A program made the translations under genes and the position numbers. A stretch of 17,082 bases of DNA from Firmicutes bacterium CAG:194 (GTDB taxonomy: Bacteria; Bacillota; Clostridia; Lachnospirales; Lachnospiraceae), in assembly GCA_000432915.1 (NCBI GenBank), contig HF995236.1, positions 11,908 to 28,989 on the forward strand, in the 5' to 3' direction. This document shows positions 1 through 7,402 of this stretch, piece after piece. Under the pieces are notes generated by a model. That model searched no databases. It was not told the DNA's origin and was given only the letters and a program-made list of their open reading frames with translations. Position 1 is the stretch's first letter; each line of letters opens with the position of its first letter.

Positions 1-280
1 GTGCTTCATAACGGTTCAGCAGTTCTTCGTATTCTTCTGCCACTTCATAATTGCTATAATCATGAAAATTTGTGCAAAGCAGCTCCAGATCTGCCAGTGT
101 CTGAAAAAACAGATCTTTTATTTTATCATCATCCGGATTTTCTGATAATTTCTGTATAAGTGCATGCAATGCTGCTGCCTTGTTCTGCAGCCCAATACCC
201 GCTTCCTTACAACTTGATGTATACAGGATTTTAAACACATCAAAGTCCTGTTCTGTACTGATCTCTTGTTTTTTCCCCAT
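1..280 (-). CDS. Hypothetical protein, N-terminal part (runs off the left edge)
   Basis: The reading frame opens at an ATG at 278-280 preceded by AAAAAGGAGAAATAAG, a good ribosome binding site, and continues without a stop to base 1, giving 93 codons; the C-terminus is outside the window. The protein begins MGKKQEISTEQDFDVFKIL and is acidic and soluble-looking, with no signal peptide or membrane segment. Predicted helices around residues 28-45 and 50-90 contain Asp/Glu-rich stretches (NPDDDK, EVAEEYEE). I do not recognise the family and assign no function. The strong start site and uninterrupted frame support a real gene. It is separated from bsh by a terminator, so it is probably its own transcript. 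An imperfect palindrome at 318-345 lies about 40 bases upstream of its start. Confidence 0.7.
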   Translation of the reverse strand, partial: MGKKQEISTEQDFDVFKILYTSSCKEAGIGLQNKAAALHALIQKLSENPDDDKIKDLFFQTLADLELLCTNFHDYSNYEVAEEYEELLNRYEA

Positions 281-317
281 CTTATTTCTCCTTTTTGTAA
301 ACTTGGAGCGTTTTTTG

Positions 318-345
318 TGTAATGGGAACGAAGTTTCCTATTACA
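318..345. promoter_or_regulatory. 28-bp imperfect palindrome upstream of the leftmost gene (possible operator)
   Basis: The arms TGTAAT and ATTACA, each followed inward by GGAA/TTCC with one mismatched base, flank a 6-base centre. The site sits between the bsh terminator and the ribosome binding site of the leftmost gene. It lacks a downstream T-run on the minus strand, so it does not look like a terminator. It could be a regulator binding site or a 5' leader hairpin. Confidence 0.3.
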
Positions 346-352
346 TAAAAAA

Positions 353-394
353 GCTTCTCTTACACGATAGCATATCATTTTCCGTAAGAGAAGC
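353..394 (-). terminator. Rho-independent terminator after the bile salt hydrolase gene
   Basis: An 11-base perfect inverted repeat (GCTTCTCTTAC at 353-363, GTAAGAGAAGC at 384-394) encloses a 20-base loop. Read on the minus strand the stem is followed at once by TTTTTTATG. It lies about 55 bases past the bsh stop. On the plus strand it is followed only by CCCTTTT, so it acts mainly for the minus strand. Confidence 0.75.
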
Positions 395-448
395 CCTTTT
401 CCTATTTGTTTACCGAAATTTTACCGTTTGCACGACGCTGAATAGTCA

Positions 449-1423
449 TTAATTTTGCCGGCAGATCTGTCCTTTGGTAAGCACCGGGTAACGATACAGG
501 CTGTCTGTATCCAGATCTTCCTTGTGCATATCTACCGCGGAGATCTGATGGTTATCGTAGGTAGTGTAATAGTAGATGCCTTTTGTTGCATTGCAGCAGC
601 TTGTATAGATCGTGATCTCGTATTTTCCTTCTGCGACTTCGCAGCAGCCTCTCTGCTGATCCACGCTGCCCAGAATATGGAAGAACTGGCTGACGCTTTC
701 CTCTTCGCTATCGCCTGAAATTGCATGCAGCTTTGTAAATGCCACCTTTGCAAAACGGGAAGTAGAGGACAGATCGCCCGGAAGCCCGATCGCGCCCATG
801 CCACGGCTGTACGGCGTAAGCGCAAGCTCACCCGAGAAGGTATTTTCCGGCTGACGCGGTGAAAGTCCCATATATTGATTCAGTAAGAACATCTGCTGCG
901 GGAACGGCGGGTTATTGGTCAGTACCCCTGCAGGATTGTCATAGATATGCAGACCATCCGCCGTACATTCCACCGTAACCGCTTCGTTTGCATCTGCGAT
1001 CAGCCAGTGGAGCTGCGCGCTCGGAAGCTGCTCCGAAAACGGCGTTCCGACCAGATTCATTTTCGAAAGCAGGCTGCGCACCGCCTGCACGCTGTCACAC
1101 TGTGACAGGATCCATGGCAGAAATTCATACTGTGCCACATTTTCCCTGCCTTCTTCCACTTCCTGATATACCGCATTTCCGACAAAATTCAGACCTGCCA
1201 TGCCAACGCCCTTTTCGTTGATCGCATCGTAGTAAAGCGGATAGCCGCCTGCCACATGTGCAATACCTAAAATCGCGTAATGTGTCTCTCTTTTTCCCAT
1301 ATACCGGAAAGAGATTGGAAACTTCCGCGGCATTAGCACGATCTCATCTCCATAGGAAAATTCATAGTCCAGTGTACGTCCGAAATAAAAATCTTTTGTC
1401 TGATAAGTTGCTGCTGTGCACAT
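449..1423 (-). CDS. bsh: Choloylglycine hydrolase / bile salt hydrolase
   Basis: A 324-residue Ntn-hydrolase of the choloylglycine hydrolase (penicillin V acylase/BSH) family, expected to cleave the amide bond of glycine- or taurine-conjugated bile salts in the cytoplasm. The start is fixed by MCTA: Cys2 becomes the N-terminal nucleophile once Met1 is removed. The other family catalytic or oxyanion residues are in place: Arg16, Asp19, Asn79 (GMAGLN), Asn171 (LTNNP) and Arg223 (SSTSRF). Length is normal (family about 315-340), there is no signal peptide, and the cysteine-rich stretch near 259-277 does not touch the active site. The loop at 205-210 reads YSRGMG; S-R-x here has been linked to taurine preference in Lactobacillaceae enzymes, which I apply only tentatively. 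The ribosome binding site AGAAGGA is suitably spaced. The gene lies about 65 bases below the AEC remnant with no terminator between, so read-through from the bce operon is possible. Penicillin V acylase is the alternative, but motifs such as GLPGDLSS favour BSH. Confidence 0.93.
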   Translation of the reverse strand: MCTAATYQTKDFYFGRTLDYEFSYGDEIVLMPRKFPISFRYMGKRETHYAILGIAHVAGGYPLYYDAINEKGVGMAGLNFVGNAVYQEVEEGRENVAQYEFLPWILSQCDSVQAVRSLLSKMNLVGTPFSEQLPSAQLHWLIADANEAVTVECTADGLHIYDNPAGVLTNNPPFPQQMFLLNQYMGLSPRQPENTFSGELALTPYSRGMGAIGLPGDLSSTSRFAKVAFTKLHAISGDSEEESVSQFFHILGSVDQQRGCCEVAEGKYEITIYTSCCNATKGIYYYTTYDNHQISAVDMHKEDLDTDSLYRYPVLTKGQICRQN

Positions 1424-1487
1424 ACCTGCATCCTTCTTTCTATTATTTTTGATTCATTCATTACCATGTAAATCCGAAGTAACAAAA

Positions 1488-1930
1488 TCACATTCTCAGT
1501 AAAGCAAATAGCAATGGCATCGTCAAGATCGACAATACCATTGTCAGGGTAACGCCCTTCGACGCCGTCATATATTCTCCGCCACATTCCTGCGCCATCA
1601 TGGAAACCATTGTCCCGGACGGCGTTGCCAGCATCACAAAGCAGACCGCCTGCACCGTAGATCAGTGCCTGTGCTCCGTAAACGGCAGAGATCATCGGAA
1701 ATCCCATAAATCCGATATTGCCGAATACGATCAGGCATTTGTATACGCCCGCTTCCTTTTTCTATTGCATTTCCGATGCTGCTGGATATGACAAGGGCAG
1801 GATTCGCAATATTGACAAGCAGCCAGTTGATCGCACTGCATGCCTTTTCTTCCATGATACCCTTTTTTGCCATGCCATATCCAAGTACCATCATAAATAA
1901 AAAGATCAATAACTGTTTCAGTAAAACCAT
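1488..1930 (-). pseudogene. Decayed AEC-family (auxin efflux carrier-like) transporter
   Basis: Three pieces of one AEC permease lie in three different frames. Piece 1 runs from the ATG at 1930 (MVLLKQLLIFLFMMVLGYG) to about 1755 and resembles the first transmembrane segments, including VNIANPALVISS. Piece 2, about 1760-1650, reads GVYKCLIVFGNIGFMGFPM and then YGAQALIYGAG, the conserved GNxGFMGFP region. Piece 3, about 1650-1488, reads FVMLATPSGTMVSMMAQE and ends TMPLLFALLRM before TGA, the normal C-terminus. The total coding span is about 440 bases, whereas family members need roughly 900, so internal segments are deleted as well as frameshifted. The first frame break is next to an A-run (AATAGAAAAAGG). 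A plausible ribosome binding site (AGAGGG) precedes the ATG, which lies 8 bases after the bceB-like stop, so it was once the last gene of that operon. It cannot make a working carrier. Confidence 0.85.
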
Positions 1931-1938
1931 GTTACCCT

Positions 1939-3957
1939 CTATCTTGCTTTTCCGTCTACGATCCTGTAGTACGCCTGGGATGTTACGCGGAAAACAATGT
2001 AATAAATTGCGGAAAAGAGAAGGAAGGTGATACCCATACAGATCACATACAATCTGACATTGGTCAGATTCAGCAGCGCCAGAAGTCTTCTGACGATCGG
2101 AAACGCTGCCAGTTCATGGATCGCTGCTACAACAAGCGGGAGAAAAAATACGATCCTGATCTGGGAAGTAATCGACTCTTTTACCTCTTCGCTGCTCATT
2201 CCCACTTTTTCCATAATAACATACCTTTCCTTATCCTCATAGCCTTCCGAAATCTGTTTGTAGAAAATGAGCATCACTGTCACGATCAGAAACATGATTC
2301 CCAGAAAGGCACCCAGGAAAAACAGTCCGCCATACAGCGCATAGACCTCTGTTTCATTCCATGCCCTGCTTTCTGCATACAGATCGATCCTATTTTCCTC
2401 ACCTGCGGATGCTTTGATCCTCTCAAGCTGGGAATCCACTGTCTGGTAACAGGCAATCTTTTCTCCTTTGCTGCCATCATAATCAAAGCCGATCACGCCA
2501 TTGACATCAATTGGTCCGTCTCCATATGTGCTGTAAACACTTTTGATCGTTTCCTCACTGTCAAACATCACATAATAACAGCCTTTCAGCATGCTGATCT
2601 TATGCCGATCATCATCGTTCTGATAAAGTTCTGACGATTCCACCGAGAAAGCATTTCCCCAGAGACTGACCGTATCTGCCGTATAAGCTGTCGGCCCACC
2701 ATAGATCCGCACACTGCCTGACTTTACCGGCTGCACAGCTTCTGCCTGCAGGCTGTTATCCATCTGCAGCAGATCTTCTCTTGTCACAAGATATAAGACT
2801 GTCTGGTTTCCGTTGTACTCCTTCTGCGTTACTGCTGAAAATTCTGTCCCATCATTCGTTGTAAATGCCGGAATCTTTTCATAAACACAGCTTTTTGTAA
2901 TTGTCCTGCCCTGTTTTTCCACTTCCTGTCTGATTTCCTGTGCGATGCCTTCCTTGCTCATGCCCGGTGTCCCATAGTTTAAATAAACACAAAGCTCCTG
3001 CGGATAACGGGTATACAGTTCATCATCGACACCTGCATACAGGCTGACTGTGATCGATACCATGACAAGCACCATCGTAGCAAGCACACAGATACTGGCA
3101 AGTCCCGCCGCATTTTGCTTCATACGATACAAAAGACCGGAAACCGCACTGAAATGCTTTTTATTATAGTAAAAAAGTTTATCCCTGCGCAGCAGCTTCA
3201 GCAGTGCAATGCTGCCCGCCGTAAACAGAAAATACGTGCCGACAATGACCAGAATGACCGCTACAAAAAACAGCGTCAGCACCTTCAGCGGATTTTCTGT
3301 CGTAAAAGAAATATAGTAAGCGATTCCGATGCAGACTAAGCCAAGCACGGTCATCACGATCTTGGTTTTCGGCTCCTTTTCTCCGACATTGCTGCCATGC
3401 AAAAGTGCAACCGGATTGGAAAGCCTGATCTGCAGAAGATTATAACCAAATATCAGCAGATACAGGATACAAAAGTAAGGAATCGCATAGGTGATGCCTG
3501 CCTTTGTCACGACAAATATCACATTTTCTTCCACATCCAAAAGCCGGTACAGCATCATCAGGATCAGCTTGGAAGAACCGATCCCCACGAGCAGACCGCC
3601 TGCAATGGCAAGTACCGCAACATAGACAGTTTCGATGAAAAGTACCCTTGCGATATGGCGTTTTTCCATTCCCAGGATATTATAAACGCCGATCTCTCTT
3701 TTCCGCCGCTTGATGATAAAGCTGTTTGTGTAAAAAAGAAAAATCAGTGAAAAAAAAGCGATGATATAAACGCCCATTCCCATGATCGTCTTGATATAAT
3801 AGCCGCCCCGCATCTGATCCAGCCCCGGATTGTTATTCAGAAACACCATCAGATAAAACAGGGCAACTGTCATCACACCAGCCAGAATATAAGGTATATA
3901 CAGCGGCTTATTGTTTTTCAGATTGGTTCTTGCCAGTCTTCCGTATAATTTATTCAT
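1939..3957 (-). CDS. bceB: BceB-type ABC transporter permease (FtsX-like)
   Basis: A large membrane permease of the peptide-antibiotic (Bce/Vra) ABC exporter family, which pairs with the upstream ATPase to give resistance to, and sense, cell-wall-active peptides. I start it at MNKLYGRLARTNLKNNKPLY, giving 672 residues; the family typically opens this way and an AGGTGG ribosome binding site lies just before. A start 12 bases upstream (3969) is also open. Hydrophobic segments cluster in an N-terminal group (about residues 20-280), with an FtsX-like patch KRRKREIGVYNILGMEK near 85-102. A large extracytoplasmic domain of about 200 residues (about 310-535) follows, then three C-terminal membrane segments. 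That large domain between TM7 and TM8 is the hallmark of BceB proteins. The gene overlaps the ATPase stop by 8 bases, implying translational coupling. The actual antibiotic cannot be read from the sequence. Confidence 0.92.
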   Translation of the reverse strand: MNKLYGRLARTNLKNNKPLYIPYILAGVMTVALFYLMVFLNNNPGLDQMRGGYYIKTIMGMGVYIIAFFSLIFLFYTNSFIIKRRKREIGVYNILGMEKRHIARVLFIETVYVAVLAIAGGLLVGIGSSKLILMMLYRLLDVEENVIFVVTKAGITYAIPYFCILYLLIFGYNLLQIRLSNPVALLHGSNVGEKEPKTKIVMTVLGLVCIGIAYYISFTTENPLKVLTLFFVAVILVIVGTYFLFTAGSIALLKLLRRDKLFYYNKKHFSAVSGLLYRMKQNAAGLASICVLATMVLVMVSITVSLYAGVDDELYTRYPQELCVYLNYGTPGMSKEGIAQEIRQEVEKQGRTITKSCVYEKIPAFTTNDGTEFSAVTQKEYNGNQTVLYLVTREDLLQMDNSLQAEAVQPVKSGSVRIYGGPTAYTADTVSLWGNAFSVESSELYQNDDDRHKISMLKGCYYVMFDSEETIKSVYSTYGDGPIDVNGVIGFDYDGSKGEKIACYQTVDSQLERIKASAGEENRIDLYAESRAWNETEVYALYGGLFFLGAFLGIMFLIVTVMLIFYKQISEGYEDKERYVIMEKVGMSSEEVKESITSQIRIVFFLPLVVAAIHELAAFPIVRRLLALLNLTNVRLYVICMGITFLLFSAIYYIVFRVTSQAYYRIVDGKAR

Positions 3958-4717
3958 GCTGCTCACCACCTGCCTGTAATACTGTCAGCGTATCTGCGAT
4001 CCTCGCATAGAGCTGTTCATTGGTCATGTTTCCTCTGTAAAGCTGATGGAACACCTCGCCGTCCTTGATGAACAGAACCCGTCCCGCATGGCTTGCAGCT
4101 TTCGTGCTGTGGGTTACCATTAAAATCGTCTGTCCTTCCCGATTGATCTGACCGAACAGATTTAACAGACTGTCTGTTGCTTTGGAGTCCAGTGCGCCGG
4201 TCGGCTCATCTGCCAGGATCAGCTCCGGTCTTGTAATAAGGGCTCTTGCCACTGCCACACGCTGCTTCTGTCCGCCCGATACTTCATACGGAAACTTATC
4301 CAGAAGCTGGCTGATACCAAGCTTCTTTGCAAGAGGCTCCAGCCGCGCCTCCATTTCCGCATACTTTGTATCCGAAAGGACAAGCGGCAGATAAATATTG
4401 TCGCGGAGGTTAAAATTGTCAAGCAGATTAAAATCCTGAAACACAAATCCAAGATGCTTCCGTCTGAATGCAGCGATCTCCTTTTCCCGGACGGATTGCA
4501 GTTTTTTTCCGTTCAGGATCACTTCGCCGTCTGTCGGCTGATCCAGTGCTGCCAGAATATTGAGCAGCGTTGTCTTGCCAGAACCGGATTCTCCCATGAT
4601 CGCAACATACTCTCCTTCTTCTACGGAAAAGCTGATATTGGAAAGTGCCTGTACCTGACTGGCTCCAAATCTGGTCGTGTAAATTTTCTTTAAGTTACTG
4701 ACTTCTAATATAGACAT
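3950..4717 (-). CDS. bceA: BceA-type ABC transporter ATP-binding protein
   Basis: A 255-residue ATPase of the MacB/BceA family that powers the adjacent permease. Visible motifs are Walker A GESGSGKTT (42-50), Q-loop Gln94 in FVFQDFNLLD, signature VSGGQKQR (146-153), Walker B LILADE (166-171), D-loop near GALD and H-loop His203 (MVTHS). I use the ATG at 4717 (MSILEVSNLKKIY) because AGGAAGGAATC sits directly upstream; an in-frame ATG at 4744 would place that site inside the gene. The upstream 119 bases carry a BceR-type operator. Gene order sensor kinase, ATPase, permease matches the BceRSAB module. Confidence 0.94.
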   Translation of the reverse strand: MSILEVSNLKKIYTTRFGASQVQALSNISFSVEEGEYVAIMGESGSGKTTLLNILAALDQPTDGEVILNGKKLQSVREKEIAAFRRKHLGFVFQDFNLLDNFNLRDNIYLPLVLSDTKYAEMEARLEPLAKKLGISQLLDKFPYEVSGGQKQRVAVARALITRPELILADEPTGALDSKATDSLLNLFGQINREGQTILMVTHSTKAASHAGRVLFIKDGEVFHQLYRGNMTNEQLYARIADTLTVLQAGGEQHE

Positions 4718-4752
4718 ATGATTCCTTCCTTTCCTGTCTTTCACTTTCCATC

Positions 4753-4758
4753 AGCATA
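4753..4758 (-). promoter_or_regulatory. Possible -10 element of the bceAB promoter
   Basis: The minus strand reads TTGTTATGCT here, with TATGCT as a plausible -10 about 36 bases upstream of the bceA start. No good -35 lies 16-18 bases further upstream, as expected for a promoter needing an activator. The candidate BceR sites are upstream of it. The assignment is by eye. Confidence 0.35.
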
Positions 4759-4791
4759 ACAAAAGGCCGAAATGCCAGCCATCGATTCAGC

Positions 4792-4825
4792 TTACATTTC
4801 AGCCTGATTTCTTACATTTTTGTAA
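4792..4825. promoter_or_regulatory. BceR-type operator upstream of bceA
   Basis: TTACATTTTTGTAA at 4812-4825 is a perfect inverted repeat of the form TTACA-N4-TGTAA, matching the TnACA-N4-TGTAA consensus that I recall for BceR-like regulators in Bacillus. A second TTACA half-site at 4792-4796 is exactly 20 bases away, about two helical turns. The site lies between bceS and bceA, upstream of a promoter-like TATGCT, as expected for induction of the transporter by its own two-component system. Confidence 0.7.
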
Positions 4826-4836
4826 GGCAGAAGCTG

Positions 4837-5850
4837 TCAGTCCCGTATATCTATCTTTTGTAGAGAAAAGCCGATCCATACCTGCGTGCCTTTACCCGGC
4901 TCGGATGTGATCCTGATCGTATGCCCCAGCTTCGTTAGCACCTGCTTACACAAATACAGTCCGATCCCGGTGGAATGTTTATCCGTATGTCCGTTAAATC
5001 CCGTGTACCCCTGTTCAAAAACACGCGGGATATCTTCCTGCCTGATCCCGATCCCCTGATCTTCCATGCAGAGAAATGCCTCTGTTTCATTTTGCCCTGT
5101 CTGTATCGTGATGACGCCCTCCTGCATATATTTGACCGCATTGGAGAGAAGCTGCTCTACCACAAAAGAGAGCCATTTTTCATCACTGGTTACGACCAGA
5201 TCACAACCCTCGTACTGTATACCGATCTTTTTGCGGATCATCATTTTCGCATATTTGTGAATGCTGTCTCTGATGATCCCATCCAGTGCAATGGAGTGCA
5301 GGACATAATCATGGCTGTCCTTCCTCTGGTACTGCAGTGCCATACTGACATACTGCTCGATCCTGAAAAGCTGCTCCTCTATTTCTTCCTGCTCCTTATA
5401 TCTTTCCGGTGCTTCTTCCCTCTGCGTCTGCAATAAAAGCTGCATAGCAGCGATCGGTGTTTTGATCTGATGCACCCATCTGGCATAGTATTCCCGCTGC
5501 TCCTGTTTCTCACGCCCCGCTCTGCGCATCGCTTCCGCACGTTCTTCATTTGCGCGGGAAAACAGCTCGGTATAAAACTCCTCCAAAGGCTCTTCCGCCT
5601 CCGGAAGCTGCATATTGTTTTCCAGCGGGCAGGAAAGAAACTGGCGAAGCCTTTGTACTTTCTTTTGATAAGTTATCCACATCACAAGGAAAATGACAAG
5701 GAAAATACCCACATCTATACAGGTGCTGTACACCAGATCCGCCTTTGGCGCACGCATTAAATACAGGTAAAAAAGATGACTGGCGGTCATCCCTATAAAG
5801 AGTCCCAGCCAGCCTTTATTTCGTCTGATAAATCCTTTCCATACTTTCAT
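4837..5850 (-). CDS. bceS: BceS-type intramembrane-sensing histidine kinase
   Basis: A 337-residue sensor kinase. Two membrane segments (about 14-31 and 43-60) are joined by only about ten residues, so there is no extracellular sensor domain; such kinases sense through their partner transporter (here BceAB). The phosphoacceptor is His127 in WVHQIKTPIAAMQLLL. The N-box EQLLSNAVKYM, the G1 box EDQGIGI followed by the F-box region FEQGYTGFNG, and the G2 box STGIGLYLCKQ are all present. Its start overlaps the regulator stop in an ATGA arrangement (5847-5850), so the two are translationally coupled. Length and architecture are normal for BceS. Confidence 0.93.
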   Translation of the reverse strand: MKVWKGFIRRNKGWLGLFIGMTASHLFYLYLMRAPKADLVYSTCIDVGIFLVIFLVMWITYQKKVQRLRQFLSCPLENNMQLPEAEEPLEEFYTELFSRANEERAEAMRRAGREKQEQREYYARWVHQIKTPIAAMQLLLQTQREEAPERYKEQEEIEEQLFRIEQYVSMALQYQRKDSHDYVLHSIALDGIIRDSIHKYAKMMIRKKIGIQYEGCDLVVTSDEKWLSFVVEQLLSNAVKYMQEGVITIQTGQNETEAFLCMEDQGIGIRQEDIPRVFEQGYTGFNGHTDKHSTGIGLYLCKQVLTKLGHTIRITSEPGKGTQVWIGFSLQKIDIRD

Positions 5851-6518
5851 CCGATCTGATACCCGATTCCTTTCTTTGTCAGGATACTGTCCTCAAGACC
5901 TATGGAAGTCAGCTTTTTACGCAGTCTGTTCACATTGACGGAAAGCGTATTCTCATCCACATACATATCACTTTCCCAGAGCCTTGTCATAAGCGTTTCA
6001 CGTGTCACAACCTGCGTTTTGTTTTCTATAAGGGTCTGCAGGATCTTCAGCTCGTTCTTTGTCAACTCCACCTTCTGCTCCTGATACAGAATCGTCGCAT
6101 CTGACAGATTCAGCAGCATTCCCTTGTGCTCCAGCATACTGCTGCTTCCCGCAAAATCATAGCTTCTGCGCAGTAGCGCCTGCACCTTGGCAGTCAGTAC
6201 CTCCAGGTCGAATGGCTTCGGAATAAAATCATCTGCGCCCATATTCATTGCCATCACGATGTTCATATTGTCCGATACGGATGACAGAAAGATGATCGGA
6301 ACCTTTGACACCTGCCTGATCTGTGTACACCAGTAATGGCCGTTGTAAAAGGGCAGTCTGATGTCCAGAAGCACAAGCTGCGGATCGCAGACAGCAAATT
6401 CACCCAGCACATTGCCAAAATCCTGTACGGTGCTGACCTCATATTCCCACTTCTCCAAATGCTTTTTGATCAAACGGGCAATCGTTTCGTCATCTTCCAC
6501 TAAAAAAATCCGATACAT
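5847..6518 (-). CDS. bceR: BceR-type response regulator (OmpR family)
   Basis: A 223-residue response regulator. The receiver domain (about 1-115) has acidic residues at 9-10 (VEDD), phosphoacceptor Asp52 (LVLLDIRLP) and Lys101 (FIPKPF). A winged-helix output domain (about 130-223) contains the recognition segment NTLSVNVNRLRKKL. The ATG at 6516-6518 (MYRIFLVEDD) is chosen because the receiver starts there; the open frame extends upstream only through the 3' end of thrH. It begins one base after the thrH stop, with a weak ribosome binding site inside thrH (AAGAAAG), suggesting coupling. It should bind TTACA-N4-TGTAA upstream of bceA when phosphorylated by the next gene's product. Confidence 0.94.
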   Translation of the reverse strand: MYRIFLVEDDETIARLIKKHLEKWEYEVSTVQDFGNVLGEFAVCDPQLVLLDIRLPFYNGHYWCTQIRQVSKVPIIFLSSVSDNMNIVMAMNMGADDFIPKPFDLEVLTAKVQALLRRSYDFAGSSSMLEHKGMLLNLSDATILYQEQKVELTKNELKILQTLIENKTQVVTRETLMTRLWESDMYVDENTLSVNVNRLRKKLTSIGLEDSILTKKGIGYQIG

Positions 6519-6519
6519 C

Positions 6520-7125
6520 TTATAATGCTTTCTTAATTGCTGCAAGCAGCTCATCATAGGTTTCAAAAGCAGGCAGATCCGGATTGTCCTTCTTGATCTG
6601 ATCTGTACTCTTGAATAAGAAGCCTGCCTTGCTGGCACGGATCATGCCAAGATCGTTGTGGCTGTCGCCGCTTGCGATCGTCTCATAGCCGATTGACTGT
6701 AGTGCTTTGACTGTTGTCAGCTTGGAATTCTCAATACGCATCTTAAAGCCTGTGATCTCTCCGTCCTCTGCTACTTCGAGTGTGTTGCAGAAGATCGTCG
6801 GATAGCCCAGCTTCTTCATCAAAGGACCTGCAAACTGTGTAAACGTATCACTGATGATGATCACCTGTGTCATACTTCTGAGCTCATCCAGAAACTCTTT
6901 TGCTCCCGGGATCGGATCGATCTTTGCGATCGTATCCTGGATCTCCTTTAAGCCAAGACCATGCTCTTTTAAAATGCCAAGTCTCCAGTTCATCAGTTTA
7001 TCGTAATCCGGTTCGTCCCTCGTTGTACGGGTCAGCTCCGGGATACCGCTTTCCTTTGCAAATGCGATCCAGATCTCCGGTACTAAAACGCCTTCCAGAT
7101 CCAAACATACAATATTCATACTCAT
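6520..7125 (-). CDS. thrH: ThrH-like HAD phosphatase (phosphoserine phosphatase/homoserine phosphotransferase)
   Basis: A 201-residue HAD enzyme closely resembling Pseudomonas ThrH, which dephosphorylates phosphoserine and can move the phosphate to homoserine. Motif I is LDLEGVLVPEIW: the nucleophile is Asp9 and the second acidic residue is Glu11, the DxE form typical of ThrH, where ordinary phosphoserine phosphatases have DxD. Motif II is IIISDTF and motif IV is ASGDSHND. I start at ATG 7125 (MSMNIVCLD) because GGGAGGA is 7 bases upstream; the ATG at 7119 is 13 bases away and upstream starts bury the site. It is the first protein gene before bceRS and may be co-transcribed with it. A role in Ser/Thr metabolism is inferred from the family; a link to peptide resistance is not evident. 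Confidence 0.9.
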   Translation of the reverse strand: MSMNIVCLDLEGVLVPEIWIAFAKESGIPELTRTTRDEPDYDKLMNWRLGILKEHGLGLKEIQDTIAKIDPIPGAKEFLDELRSMTQVIIISDTFTQFAGPLMKKLGYPTIFCNTLEVAEDGEITGFKMRIENSKLTTVKALQSIGYETIASGDSHNDLGMIRASKAGFLFKSTDQIKKDNPDLPAFETYDELLAAIKKAL

Positions 7126-7184
7126 TCTTTTGTCCTCCCTATGATTCATAGCTGTTTTTACAGCATTTTTTACCCTCAAAAAAA

Positions 7185-7255
7185 AGCAGGATACGGGAGT
7201 CGAACCCGCCTATCCAGCTTGGGAAGCTGGCGCCCTACCGATAGACTAATCCTGC
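7185..7255 (-). tRNA. tRNA-Gly (anticodon CCC)
   Basis: The minus strand folds as a cloverleaf. The acceptor stem is GCAGGAT/ATCCTGC, the D-stem GTC/GGC, and the anticodon stem CCAGC/GCTGG around loop TTCCCAA. The anticodon CCC is at 7221-7223 and reads GGG. The T-arm is GCGGG-TTCGACT-CCCGT. The discriminator is T, as is usual for bacterial tRNA-Gly, and CCA is not encoded. Eight Ts (counting the discriminator) begin at its 3' end and probably serve as transcription stop. No attachment-site duplication or integrase is seen nearby. Confidence 0.94.
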
Positions 7256-7264
7256 ATACGGTTT

Positions 7265-7294
7265 ATTTTACCACTACTATAGGAAAGATAGCAA
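7265..7294 (-). promoter_or_regulatory. Promoter of tRNA-Gly
   Basis: The minus strand carries TTGCTA (7289-7294), an 18-base spacer and TAAAAT (7265-7270), ending about 10 bases before the tRNA 5' end. Spacing and position fit a sigma-70-type promoter. It may also feed thrH if transcripts pass the T-run. Confidence 0.55.
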
Positions 7295-7319
7295 GGACAT
7301 ATTTCTTTTCGTATGTTTC

Positions 7320-7348
7320 TTGTAATTTCTTTTGGTTTCTGCTATGCT
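7320..7348 (+). promoter_or_regulatory. Promoter of the merR-family gene
   Basis: TTGTAA (7320-7325), a 17-base spacer and TATGCT (7343-7348) with an extended TGC just before it form a reasonable sigma-70-type promoter about 55 bases upstream of the gene. The spacer is normal, not the 19-20 bases of classical MerR-activated promoters. Confidence 0.45.
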
Positions 7349-7402
7349 GAAGTTGACTTTATGTTGATATAAAAAGGTATGGCAGAATCGAGGATTTATT
7401 CT

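Noticed and set aside
2116..2634. A 172-codon plus-strand ORF opposite the ABC permease
   Set aside because: It lies wholly antisense to a well-supported gene, has no ribosome binding site and a composition expected of a reverse-strand shadow.
7151..7171. Plus-strand hairpin GCTGT-TTTT-ACAGC followed by a T-run
   Set aside because: It resembles a weak terminator, but no plus-strand gene precedes it and the minus-strand orientation has no T-run after the stem; probably chance.
7185..7255. tRNA-Gly as an integration site for a mobile element
   Set aside because: No integrase, no direct repeat of the tRNA 3' end and no change in gene style on either side within the window.
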